Source: an uncultured bacterium (GTDB lineage Bacteria; Actinomycetota; Actinomycetes; S36-B12). Taken from it: a stretch of DNA of 6,945 nt. Below the pieces are notes generated by a model. The model was not told the origin of the DNA, did no database searches, and worked only from the letters and a program-made list of their open reading frames with translations. Location of the stretch: positions 1 through 6,945 of the forward strand of contig CAJAKT010000302.1 of the NCBI GenBank assembly GCA_903940375.1, given 5' to 3'. Position 1 is the first letter of the stretch; each line of letters starts with the position of its first letter. This document shows, one piece after another, positions 1 to 6,041 of the stretch. The translations under genes and the position numbers were made by a program.

Positions 1-562
<562 letters not shown>

Positions 563-594
563 GGTCATCCGCCTTCAGCTCAGTTGGTGCCCTC

Positions 595-624
595 AGTCTA
601 TGGCCCCGTCTGCAGCCTCGTCAA
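595..624 (-). promoter_or_regulatory. mmsA: Predicted mmsA promoter (-35 TTGACG, 18 bp, -10 TAGACT)
   Basis: On the minus strand TTGACG (619-624) is followed after 18 bases by TAGACT (595-600). This is a good match to the actinobacterial housekeeping pattern TTGACN / TAnnnT. Transcription would start near 588, giving a leader of about 26 nt that contains the AAGGCGG ribosome binding site. The -35 touches the inverted repeat at 624-639. Confidence 0.6.
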
Positions 625-639
625 AATGTCTTTACATTT
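624..639. promoter_or_regulatory. Inverted repeat, probable GntR-family operator
   Basis: AAATGT-CTTT-ACATTT is a perfect 6-bp inverted repeat around a 4-base centre. Its core GTCTTTAC fits the known GntR/HutC-type pattern GTMTAKAC with one mismatch. It lies between mmsA and the GntR gene, touches the -35 of the mmsA promoter and covers the proposed -35 of the regulator. A dimer bound here could block both directions. The repeat is seen directly; its binding by the adjacent regulator is inferred. Confidence 0.65.
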
Positions 640-659
640 GGTCGGCCCGTACATAGGCT
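631..659 (+). promoter_or_regulatory. Predicted promoter of the GntR gene, probably leaderless
   Basis: TTTACA (631-636), a 17-base spacer and TAGGCT (654-659, TAnnnT type) place the transcript start at or next to the ATG at 666. No Shine-Dalgarno sequence precedes that ATG, which agrees with a leaderless mRNA. The -35 lies inside the operator-like repeat, so autorepression is likely. Confidence 0.5.
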
Positions 660-665
660 GGCGAC

Positions 666-1400
666 ATGACGCTTGACCTGCAGCTCGATCGCAGCAGTCG
701 GCTGCCCCTGTATGCGCAGCTGGCCGAGCAGCTCGAGCAGGCCATTCGCGACGGCACCCTGCAGCCAGGCGACCGCCTCGACACAGAGGTGGACCTGTCC
801 CAACGACTGGGCCTGGGCCGACCGACGGTTCGCCAGGCTGTGCAGGAGCTTGTCAGTCGGGGCCTGCTGGTCCGCCGGCGCGGTATCGGCACTCAGGTGG
901 TCCGCTCCCCCGTCGACCGGCCACTTGAGCTGACGAGCCTGCACGACGATCTCGCCGCGGGCGGCCACCGCCCCACGACCATGGTCCTGGCACTCGCGAC
1001 CATCCCGGCAAGCCCAGAGGTGGCGCGCGCACTCCTGGTCGAGCCTGGTGAGCCGGTGGTCTACCTCGAGCGCCTGCGATCACGGAACACCGAGCCGCTG
1101 GCCGTCATGCACAACTGGCTGCCGGCGGGGCTCGTCGACCTGACATCCGAGCAACTGCAGGCCGAGGGCCTCTACGCGCTCATGCGCAGGACTGGCGTGA
1201 ATCTGCGCGTCGCCCAGCAGCGCATCGGAGCGCGCGGCGCCGACCGAACAGAGTCGCGCCTGCTCGGACTCCGCTTCGGGGCCCCGGTGCTCACGATGGA
1301 TCGCACCTCTTACGACGACAACGGAAATGCGGTCGAGTTCGCGACGCACTGCTACCGCGCGGACTCCCACGCCTTCGAGACAACCCTCGTGGCACGCTGA
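666..1400 (+). CDS. GntR family transcriptional regulator, HutC subfamily (UTRA domain)
   Basis: A 244-residue cytoplasmic DNA-binding regulator of the usual HutC-subfamily length. Residues 14-78 form the GntR winged helix: LYAQLAEQLEQAIRDG, then GDRLDTEVDLSQRLGLGRPT, then VRQAVQELVSRGLLVRRRGIGT, which is the HTH followed by the wing. Residues from about 90 to 240 look like a UTRA ligand-binding domain, with typical elements EPVVYLERLRS, LAVMHNWLP, an L-ALM segment and VLTMDRTSYD. Such proteins normally dimerise and release the operator when they bind a small metabolite; the ligand here is unknown. Its place divergent from mmsA and directly upstream of the SDR gene makes those genes the likely targets, and a semialdehyde, amino-acid or inositol breakdown product the plausible effector (inference). 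Confidence 0.92.
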   Translation: MTLDLQLDRSSRLPLYAQLAEQLEQAIRDGTLQPGDRLDTEVDLSQRLGLGRPTVRQAVQELVSRGLLVRRRGIGTQVVRSPVDRPLELTSLHDDLAAGGHRPTTMVLALATIPASPEVARALLVEPGEPVVYLERLRSRNTEPLAVMHNWLPAGLVDLTSEQLQAEGLYALMRRTGVNLRVAQQRIGARGADRTESRLLGLRFGAPVLTMDRTSYDDNGNAVEFATHCYRADSHAFETTLVAR

Positions 1401-1404
1401 CCCC

Positions 1405-2172
1405 ATGAATGACATCGACACCAGGCGCGGCACAGCCGTGGTCACTGGAGCCAGCAGCGGCATCGGTGCCGCCACCGCCCTGGCCCTCGCGCAGAGCGGC
1501 TACCGGGTCATCGCCGCAGCGCGGCGAACCGATCGGCTTGCCGCGCTCGGACGCCAGAACGACCTGATCGAAGCGCGCGAGCTCGACGTGACCGACCAGG
1601 CCAGTGTCGATGCGCTCGTCGCGTCCCTCACGGGCGAAGACGTCACACTGCTGGTCGCGAATGCCGGCGGATCCTTCGACGCGGCAACGATCGCCGACGC
1701 GGATATCGACGCCTGGCAGCAGGCCTACGACGTGAATGTGCTCGGCACGGTGCGCACCGTGCGTGCCGTGCTCCCCCTCCTTATCGCCTCCGGCCGCGGC
1801 CTGGTGGTGCTCATGGGATCAACGGCGGGCCGGGTGTCGTACGAGAACGGCGGCAGCTACGTCGCCGCTAAGCATGCCGTGGCGGCGATCGCCGGAACCC
1901 TGCGTCTGGAACTGAGCGGCCAACCCGTGCGGGTCACGGAGATTGCCCCCGGCATGGTGCGGACTGACGAGTTCGCGGTGAATCGCTTCAGCGGCGATGC
2001 CGAGAAGGCGGCCGCCGTGTACGCCGGCGTGGCGGAGCCGCTGACGGCCCAGGATGTGGCCGAGACCGTGACCTGGGTGGCGACCCGCCCGGCACATGTC
2101 AACGTCGATCTCCTCGTCGTACGGCCGGTCGCCCAGGCGGCCCAGCACAAGGTCCACCGGGTCCACCCCTGA
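1405..2172 (+). CDS. SDR family NADP-dependent oxidoreductase, YdfG / 3-hydroxy acid dehydrogenase-like
   Basis: A classical short-chain dehydrogenase of 255 residues. The cofactor loop is TGASSGIG (residues 14-21), followed by ARR near residue 37, which favours NADP. NAGG lies at 86-89, the active-site Asn at 111, the catalytic Ser at 139, and the Tyr152-x3-Lys156 pair in SYVAAKHA. The C-terminal pattern HVNVDLLVVRPVAQ resembles YdfG-type enzymes, which interconvert 3-hydroxy acids (serine, allo-threonine, 3-hydroxyisobutyrate, 3-hydroxypropionate) and their semialdehydes; substrate use here is inferred. The reading frame is open upstream to 1327, but I start at ATG 1405 because the protein then begins just before the first beta strand and lies 4 bases after the GntR stop codon. 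There is no clear ribosome binding site, so translation is probably coupled to the regulator gene. Confidence 0.88.
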   Translation: MNDIDTRRGTAVVTGASSGIGAATALALAQSGYRVIAAARRTDRLAALGRQNDLIEARELDVTDQASVDALVASLTGEDVTLLVANAGGSFDAATIADADIDAWQQAYDVNVLGTVRTVRAVLPLLIASGRGLVVLMGSTAGRVSYENGGSYVAAKHAVAAIAGTLRLELSGQPVRVTEIAPGMVRTDEFAVNRFSGDAEKAAAVYAGVAEPLTAQDVAETVTWVATRPAHVNVDLLVVRPVAQAAQHKVHRVHP

Positions 2173-2229
2173 CCCACGGGACCTACGGCACCCCTCGATG
2201 CCCAACTGGTTGAACGTTCACCGGCCTTT

Positions 2230-2262
2230 GGACCTAGTTCACCGGGGGCCTTAGGTCCCGAA
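2230..2262. promoter_or_regulatory. Inverted repeat with DevR/DosR-box-like half
   Basis: GGACCTA (2230-2236) and TAGGTCC (2252-2258) form a perfect 7-bp inverted repeat with a 15-base centre. The right part, 2243-2262, matches the known mycobacterial DosR box TTSGGGACTWWAGTCCCSAA at 16 of 20 positions by my count; the left part matches poorly. It lies about 110 bases upstream of the membrane-protein start. It could be an activator site, or a weak terminator hairpin for the SDR gene, although no T-tract follows. Confidence 0.4.
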
Positions 2263-2331
2263 CTGCCACAGAACGCGCAGATGGCGCTGAAATCGCTTCC
2301 CATGCGTGGGCGAAAGCAGGACAGTGGGACC

Positions 2332-2354
2332 CATCGGTCAAGGGTTGGCCGATG
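2332..2354 (+). promoter_or_regulatory. Stable hairpin next to the ribosome binding site of the membrane-protein gene
   Basis: A 10-bp stem (one G-U pair) with a GGG loop: the arms are CATCGGTCAA (2332-2341) and TTGGCCGATG (2345-2354). The ribosome binding site GGGGAGG (2356-2362) begins two bases after the stem, and CCC at 2330-2332 could also pair with its G run. This may modulate translation, or the DNA dyad may be an operator. Confidence 0.5.
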
Positions 2355-2370
2355 TGGGGAGGCAGCACAC

Positions 2371-2814
2371 ATGTCCGGTAATTCAGGATCCGGCTCGGCG
2401 AAGTGGATCAGCATCGTCGTCATGGTCGTCGGCGCACTCATGGTCATCGCGGGCGCAGTCACCTACGGAACGGTGAGCAGCACGTTGGCCGCGGAGAACA
2501 TCACGGTGGCTGAGGACGCTAGCTGCCTCGGCGGGCAATCAGTGGCTGGCCCGTTCGCCGCCTACTGTGAGGCCGACATCATCGCGCACCACGCCCTTGA
2601 GGCGACCGGCGGCAAGACCTACGCCGAGCTCGACCGCGAGGATCCGCTCCGCCCCGTGGCGATGAACGGCTCGTTCCTGCGCGCGTCACTGTTCACCTCC
2701 GTCGTCGCCTTCGGCGTCTCGTTCATGGCGATCGGTATCGGCATCGTCTTCATCCTGATCGGGATGGCGCTGCTCAATCTCGCCGGTCGGGTCGGCGGGG
2801 CCAAGGCCGCCTAG
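2371..2814 (+). CDS. Two-helix membrane protein of the actinobacterial 'LigA-like' misnamed family
   Basis: 147 residues with two transmembrane helices, about 12-34 and 107-135. The loop between them (about 35-105) is probably exported and carries two cysteines (Cys52, Cys66) that could form a disulfide. The stretches ENITVAEDA, GPFAAYCEADII, HHALEATGGKTYAELDRED and NGSFLRASLFTSVVAFGV match my memory of a conserved actinobacterial family that databases often call 'aromatic ring-opening dioxygenase LigA'. Nothing here resembles a dioxygenase, and the true function is unknown. The frame extends upstream to an ATG at 2281, but ATG 2371 has a strong GGGGAGG ribosome binding site 8 bases before it, and the family begins just before helix 1. 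A DevR-like box and a hairpin lie upstream; a strong terminator follows. Confidence 0.85.
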   Translation: MSGNSGSGSAKWISIVVMVVGALMVIAGAVTYGTVSSTLAAENITVAEDASCLGGQSVAGPFAAYCEADIIAHHALEATGGKTYAELDREDPLRPVAMNGSFLRASLFTSVVAFGVSFMAIGIGIVFILIGMALLNLAGRVGGAKAA

Positions 2815-2831
2815 CGGCAGCAACGATCAAC

Positions 2832-2868
2832 ACGAAGGGGCGGGTCCGAATCGGACCCGCCCCTTCGT
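2832..2868. terminator. Bidirectional terminator-type hairpin
   Basis: A perfect 17-bp stem (arms 2832-2848 and 2852-2868) with an AAT loop, starting ACGAAGGGG and ending CCCCTTCGT. It sits between the stop codons of two convergent genes (2814 and 2880). There is no long T-tract, as is common in high-GC actinobacteria. It probably ends transcription from both sides. Confidence 0.85.
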
Positions 2869-2879
2869 CATGCCGTTGG

Positions 2880-3146
2880 CTAGCAGGCTGGCTGGAGAAC
2901 TCGCTCGGCCGTCGAGAATCGACGGTTCGCCACCTGGACGGCGACCCGGGCGTACGCACGGATCCGCGCGACCTCTGGCTGATCCTCATCGATCATCAAG
3001 GACACCAGCAGCTCGCTGACACCGAGATCGCGGGCTTCATGCGCGAGCAGGAGCAGGCTCACCGGGTCGGCGGAGATGCCGCCAGCCTCGATCCCGTAGT
3101 CCAGGCTCGCAAGCCTCGCGCTGGCCGTGTTCAGGTCGGTGACCAT
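2880..3146 (-). CDS. Hypothetical protein, 88 residues
   Basis: I do not recognise this protein. It begins MVTDLNTASARLASLDYGIEAGG and looks like a small, mostly helical soluble protein, with a leucine-rich segment (PVSLLLLAHEARDLGVSELLVSLMI, about residues 27-51) and an acidic turn DEDQPE. There is no signal peptide or transmembrane helix. A single Cys is the last residue. Evidence that it is real: a good GAAGGGAG ribosome binding site (plus-strand 3153-3160) about 6 bases before the ATG, no competing gene on either strand, and a terminator right after its stop. It is divergent from the LysR-type regulator, an arrangement in which LysR proteins often control the divergent gene (general knowledge; not shown here). 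Confidence 0.7.
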   Translation of the reverse strand: MVTDLNTASARLASLDYGIEAGGISADPVSLLLLAHEARDLGVSELLVSLMIDEDQPEVARIRAYARVAVQVANRRFSTAERVLQPAC

Positions 3147-3204
3147 GTCGTGCTCCCTTCGTGTGCTTTCAGGTTACGCAGGTCGTGACATAAAGAAAAG
3201 CGAT

Positions 3205-3240
3205 GATAAATGATCGTGTCGATCGTCTATGCTTATGCTT
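3205..3240 (+). promoter_or_regulatory. LysR-gene promoter region with palindrome and TATGCT repeats
   Basis: This AT-rich spacer between the 88-residue gene and the LysR gene holds the palindrome GATCG-TGT-CGATC (3212-3224) and two tandem TATGCT hexamers (3228-3239). Either hexamer fits a TAnnnT -10 box; the first would start transcription at about 3241, the chosen ATG. No convincing -35 is visible. The palindrome is a candidate regulator site. Confidence 0.4.
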
Positions 3241-4173
3241 ATGGCATTCGACGAGATCGAGTTCAGGCATCTGCGCGCCCTGGTCGCCGTGGCCGAGGAG
3301 GGCTCCTTCATCGGGGCAGCTGATCTGCTCGGCTTCTCCCAGGCCGCCATCAGCCAGCAGATTGCCGGGCTCGAGAGTGCCGTCGGGCAGCGTCTGTTCG
3401 ACCGACCCGGCGGGCCCCGCCCGGTCACCCTCACTCCGGCCGGCCGACTCCTGCTCAAGCACGCAGGCGCCATCGCGACCCGCATGGCAACCGCGGAGCA
3501 GGAGATGACCGATCTCGTATCCGGAACCGCCGGTCGCCTGACCATCGGGACCTACCAGAGCGTGTCGGTGCAACTGCTCCCCGCACTCGTGCGCGAGATG
3601 CGCGACGTGGCTCCCGACCTCGGCATCCATCTCGTCGAGCATGATTACAACAGCCAGCTCATCGACGACCTGCTCGCGGGCGACATCGACGTGGCCTTCC
3701 TCACCGGACCCTACGAGGACAGCCGGCTGGCCATCAGTGAACTCGGCATCGACCCGTTCGTCGTGGTGCTCCCCGCCAAAGGCCCCTTGGTGCAGCGGCA
3801 CCGGGGCAAGACGTTCCCCACTCGCGAGCTGCTGGGCGTCCCGATGGTCGGCCAGCATCAGGGCGGAGACCAGACCACGATCGACAAGGCCCTGCGGTCG
3901 ACGGGCGTGACGCCGAACTATGTGTTCCGCTCCAACGACAACGGTGCGGTCCAGGGCATGGTGCGTGCCGGCATGGGCCCGGCCATCATGCCCCTGCTCG
4001 CCGTCGACACGAGCGATCCCGGTATTGCCGTCCGGACACTCGAACCGCCACTCGAGCCACGCACGATCCTCATCGCCGTGCCCGCCGGCACGACCCCCAT
4101 GCCTGCAGCAGAGCGATTCATCCGCATCGCCAAGACCGAATGCCGCAAGCGCCTGGCCCGGGCCGCCCGCTGA
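3241..4173 (+). CDS. LysR family transcriptional regulator
   Basis: 310 residues, the usual LysR length. The N-terminal winged HTH is clear: EFRHLRALVAVAEEGSFIGA, then ADLLGFSQAAISQQIAGLES, then GQRLFDRPGGPRPVTLTPAGR (about residues 7-69). From about residue 90 a type-2 periplasmic-binding-like effector domain follows (GRLTIGTYQSVSVQLLP, LAGDIDVAFLTGP, PFVVVLPAKGPL, and VQGMVRAGMGPAIMPLLAV). The effector is unknown. ATGs also occur in frame at 3229 and 3235 because of the hexamer repeat. I chose 3241 because no ribosome binding site precedes any of them and a -10 box overlaps the earlier ones, so a leaderless start at 3241 fits best. The gene is divergent from the 88-residue protein and convergent with the Rpf-like gene, whose stop lies 14 bases away. 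Confidence 0.92.
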   Translation: MAFDEIEFRHLRALVAVAEEGSFIGAADLLGFSQAAISQQIAGLESAVGQRLFDRPGGPRPVTLTPAGRLLLKHAGAIATRMATAEQEMTDLVSGTAGRLTIGTYQSVSVQLLPALVREMRDVAPDLGIHLVEHDYNSQLIDDLLAGDIDVAFLTGPYEDSRLAISELGIDPFVVVLPAKGPLVQRHRGKTFPTRELLGVPMVGQHQGGDQTTIDKALRSTGVTPNYVFRSNDNGAVQGMVRAGMGPAIMPLLAVDTSDPGIAVRTLEPPLEPRTILIAVPAGTTPMPAAERFIRIAKTECRKRLARAAR

Positions 4174-4187
4174 CGGTCAGCAGAGGA

Positions 4188-4877
4188 TCAGCAGTGCCAG
4201 CGACCGCCGGCCCAGTGCGCCGCACCCGACAGAGTGTGGTCCCAGTTGATGACGGTGTGGAACGCCGCGTCCTGCCAGTAGCGAGGCCACTTGTTCATCG
4301 GCGTGACGCGGAGGTGAGCCAGCACCTTCTTGGCGGCCGTCTCGCCCATCAGCTTCTTGTGCTCCTTGAGCATCATCCACGTCGCGCCCTGGGCCAGCGG
4401 CCGCGAAACCTGGTACGCACCGAAGTACGAACCACTCGGCGAGACAACGTCGTAGTGGCCTTCGCTCTCACGTTCGACAACGCACAGCCGCTTGACCTCT
4501 GACGTCTTGTTGTAGAAAGCCCCCCGGTACAGGCTCGGCTCAATGCCGCGCATGTCCTTGGTATCCGGGGAGTTCATGGTGAAGACAGTGAACTTCGCGA
4601 GGGCCGCTGCCTGTGCCTGACGTGCCGTCACGCCTCGACTCGGACGCACAAGGGATGCAGCAGCAGGGGCATTGCCCACGAGCGCAACGGAGTCACGCCA
4701 CAACGTGGGCTGCACCATCGCGACCGGAGCCACATCCGCTGGCGTGGCAACCTCCAGCGCGTCACTGGTCACCGGCGCGGGGGCCGCAACCGCCGTTCCG
4801 ACGGAAGCCGTCAGCAGCACACCCGCTGCGACAGCACTGACACCCTTGGCGCCTCGAACGATCCTGCTCTTCGTCAT
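4188..4877 (-). CDS. Secreted Rpf/lysozyme-like (transglycosylase-type) protein
   Basis: 229 residues. The N-terminus MTKSRIVRGAKG followed by a hydrophobic run (13-30) and AVAA-PAP is a Sec signal peptide, probably cleaved near residue 31-32. Residues about 33-120 form an Ala/Pro/Val-rich linker of low conservation. The C-terminal domain (about 128-229) holds LCVVERESEGHYDVVSPSGSYFGAYQVS, the pattern of lysozyme-fold resuscitation-promoting/transglycosylase domains, in which a Glu just before S-x-G (here Glu137 or Glu135) is catalytic and SGSYFGAYQ lines the cleft. Cys132 and the C-terminal Cys229 may form a disulfide. The likely role is peptidoglycan cleavage outside the membrane during growth or reactivation. 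I start at ATG 4877, preceded by AGAGGA; the upstream open frame to 5057 lacks a signal sequence. No partner gene lies in the same operon. Confidence 0.82.
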   Translation of the reverse strand: MTKSRIVRGAKGVSAVAAGVLLTASVGTAVAAPAPVTSDALEVATPADVAPVAMVQPTLWRDSVALVGNAPAAASLVRPSRGVTARQAQAAALAKFTVFTMNSPDTKDMRGIEPSLYRGAFYNKTSEVKRLCVVERESEGHYDVVSPSGSYFGAYQVSRPLAQGATWMMLKEHKKLMGETAAKKVLAHLRVTPMNKWPRYWQDAAFHTVINWDHTLSGAAHWAGGRWHC

Positions 4878-4898
4878 CCATCCTCTAACGACAGCACT

Positions 4899-5103
4899 CG
4901 GCTGCTCGCAGCCGTGTGCGGTGACACGATGCAGGTCGATGCCGCAGCGAGGACTCGTGCCTCGCCTGGCTCTCCAGCCGCGCGCCCGTCGAGGTCGAGT
5001 CTCACGCCCTGACGTTGCTGGTCGCACGGTTCCCGGTGGCGGCGACCACCGGGGCATCGCGAAGTGAACTTCGCCGAACGGCCGGGGAAGGCCGCCTTTC
5101 GTT
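4899..5103 (-). promoter_or_regulatory. Long structured 5' leader of the Rpf-like gene, possible ydaO-type (c-di-AMP) riboswitch
   Basis: Between the predicted transcript start (about 5102) and the ATG lie roughly 225 nt with five hairpins: 5079-5094 (5 bp), 5059-5074 (7 bp, GCGAAGT/ACTTCGC), 5032-5053 (8 bp, CCCGGTGG/CCACCGGG), 4947-4965 (6 bp, GCGAGG/CCTCGC) and 4899-4914 (7 bp). In RNA order, GGCGAAG, a hairpin, GATGC, a hairpin, GGGAACC, then CGACCAGCAAC and AGGGCGTGAG loosely follow the order of elements in ydaO-type riboswitches, which are known upstream of actinobacterial rpf genes. The hallmark CAGCTAAC is altered to CAGCAAC and no clean GGGGTGAATC is present, so identity is unproven. 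Confidence 0.35.
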
Positions 5104-5108
5104 CCAAA

Positions 5109-5137
5109 AGTCTATGAAAGGCAACGACATTCGGCCA
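5109..5137 (-). promoter_or_regulatory. Predicted promoter of the Rpf-like gene
   Basis: On the minus strand TAGACT (5109-5114) is a good TAnnnT -10 box. A weak -35, TGGCCG (5132-5137), lies 17 bases upstream. A start near 5102 implies the long leader described separately. The palindrome TCGGTG-TG-CACCGA (5147-5160) sits just upstream of the -35, where an activator could bind. Confidence 0.4.
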
Positions 5138-5146
5138 GCCTTGTGC

Positions 5147-5160
5147 TCGGTGTGCACCGA
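5147..5160. promoter_or_regulatory. 14-bp palindrome upstream of the Rpf-like gene promoter
   Basis: TCGGTG-TG-CACCGA is a perfect 6-bp inverted repeat with a 2-base centre, roughly 45-58 bases upstream of the predicted transcript start. It is a plausible transcription-factor site. I cannot assign a regulator. Confidence 0.3.
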
Positions 5161-5196
5161 CAAACGCTGACCGATATGTCCGACTCGCGCACTACG

Positions 5197-5225
5197 CCCC
5201 GTGATCTGCGCCACAAACCACGGGG
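5197..5225 (-). terminator. Possible terminator hairpin downstream of the LCIB-like gene
   Basis: CCCCGTG (5197-5203) pairs with CACGGGG (5219-5225) around a 15-base loop, in the gap between the LCIB-like stop and the Rpf-like promoter. There is no T-tract. It could terminate the upstream minus-strand transcript. The rest of the gap 5115-5309 holds no gene I can support, apart from short palindromes such as CATGT-G-ACATG (5243-5253). Confidence 0.35.
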
Positions 5226-5292
5226 GTCTGCGCAGCGATCATCATGTGACATGTGTCTCGCCCCGGACACCGGTGCGTGCGCGTGTCGAAGG

Positions 5293-5313
5293 CTGACGGC
5301 GGGCGACCGTCAG
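5293..5313 (-). terminator. Hairpin overlapping the stop codon of the LCIB-like gene
   Basis: CTGACGG (5293-5299) and CCGTCAG (5307-5313) form a perfect 7-bp stem with a 7-base loop. The minus-strand stop codon (5310-5312) lies inside one arm. It may act as a terminator or protect the mRNA 3' end. Confidence 0.45.
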
Positions 5314-6041
5314 TGCGGCAACCGGATCACCACGCCGTCGATGACCACCTCGGCCTGCACCGCCGCCACGTGGTCGATCCCCTCGGGCAGGTGCACGACA
5401 ATCCCACTGATGTATGCCACATCCACCGGCTCATGACCCCGAGCCAGGTCAACGAACCGATGCACGTCGGACACCGCCGCCTGCCGGGCCAGCTCGGTCA
5501 GGTCGAGCAGCGAGGGCACCTGTCCATCGGGCACAAGTGCGCCGAGCCGCATTCGCAGGAGCGACTGCTCGACATCATCGACATCAAGGGTCGCCTCGCC
5601 GCGCGGCTCGCTGAGTTCGGCGCGAAACGCAGCGAGTGCTCCGCAGGCAGCCGATGCCCGCGACATCCCCCGTCGCTGCACCCGACCGATCGTGCCGTCG
5701 TCATCAATGCCCACATGCGGGAAGCAGAATGCCGCGAAGCGGTGCCGTCCGTCCTCGCCCGGCACATGGCTCAGGGCCGCCTGGAGACCCGTTCGCCCGA
5801 GGAACACCAGCCCCGCGAGTGAGCCGATGTCGAACGGACGACCCCACACCTCGCTCACCTGCTCGTCGAAATCGGCCATCAGTTCGTCGCGACAGACATC
5901 GACAAGGGCGAGGCAGTTCGACGGCCGGAAGCCCACCCGCGCCAAGGCCCATTCCGTCCATGTCACGAAGTCATCGACGGGAACGCTGTCGGCCAGCAGG
6001 TCGCCTGCGCCCCCCGCCGACATCGAGTCAGCCACGAGCAC
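5310..6041 (-). CDS. LCIB/LCIC-type beta-carbonic anhydrase-like protein
   Basis: 243 residues counted from the GTG at 6041. The pattern matches what I know of the LCIB/LCIC (limiting-CO2-inducible B/C) family: GFRPSNCLALVDVCRDEL with Cys50-Arg51-Asp52, FDIGSLAGLVFLGRTGLQAALSHVP (70-94), FPHVGIDDDGTIGRV with His109, and RRGMSRASAACGAL with Cys133. Cys50, His109 and Cys133 would be the zinc ligands, and the Asp/Arg pair the beta-carbonic anhydrase dyad. Family members catalyse, or have lost, CO2/bicarbonate interconversion. There is no signal peptide, so it should be cytoplasmic. The GTG directly follows the TGA of the upstream membrane-protein gene, suggesting translational coupling; an internal ATG at 6023 is the alternative start, and neither has a clear ribosome binding site. 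The C-terminal part (about 150-243) may be helical plus a short beta region; I see no extra domain. Confidence 0.72.
   Translation of the reverse strand: MLVADSMSAGGAGDLLADSVPVDDFVTWTEWALARVGFRPSNCLALVDVCRDELMADFDEQVSEVWGRPFDIGSLAGLVFLGRTGLQAALSHVPGEDGRHRFAAFCFPHVGIDDDGTIGRVQRRGMSRASAACGALAAFRAELSEPRGEATLDVDDVEQSLLRMRLGALVPDGQVPSLLDLTELARQAAVSDVHRFVDLARGHEPVDVAYISGIVVHLPEGIDHVAAVQAEVVIDGVVIRLPH

Noticed and set aside
2160..2183. GGTCC...GGACC inverted repeat over the SDR stop codon as a terminator
   Set aside because: Only 5 bp with a 14-base loop and no T-tract.
2281..2370. Upstream ATG extension of the two-helix membrane protein
   Set aside because: The extra 30 residues are basic and low-quality, include the hairpin and ribosome binding site region, and are not part of the family.
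1857..2462. Open minus-strand frame of 201 codons
   Set aside because: It lies antisense to the SDR and the membrane protein, shows no family motif, and crosses the intergenic region; it is a high-GC shadow frame.
3169..3858. Open minus-strand frame of 229 codons
   Set aside because: Antisense to the well-supported LysR gene and with low-complexity His/Gly/Glu-rich content; a shadow frame.
4169..4181. GCTGAC-G-GTCAGC palindrome at the LysR stop as a terminator
   Set aside because: With a realistic loop only about 4 base pairs remain and no T-tract follows; too weak to call.
4878..5057. Upstream extension of the Rpf-like protein
   Set aside because: It would bury the signal peptide behind about 60 Arg/Pro-rich residues; the ATG at 4877 starts a normal signal peptide.
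4921..5060. Cobalamin riboswitch suggested by GAGCCAGG and GGGAACCGTGCGA on the minus strand
   Set aside because: The rest of the B12 box and the usual core stems do not follow, and the downstream gene is not a B12-related one.
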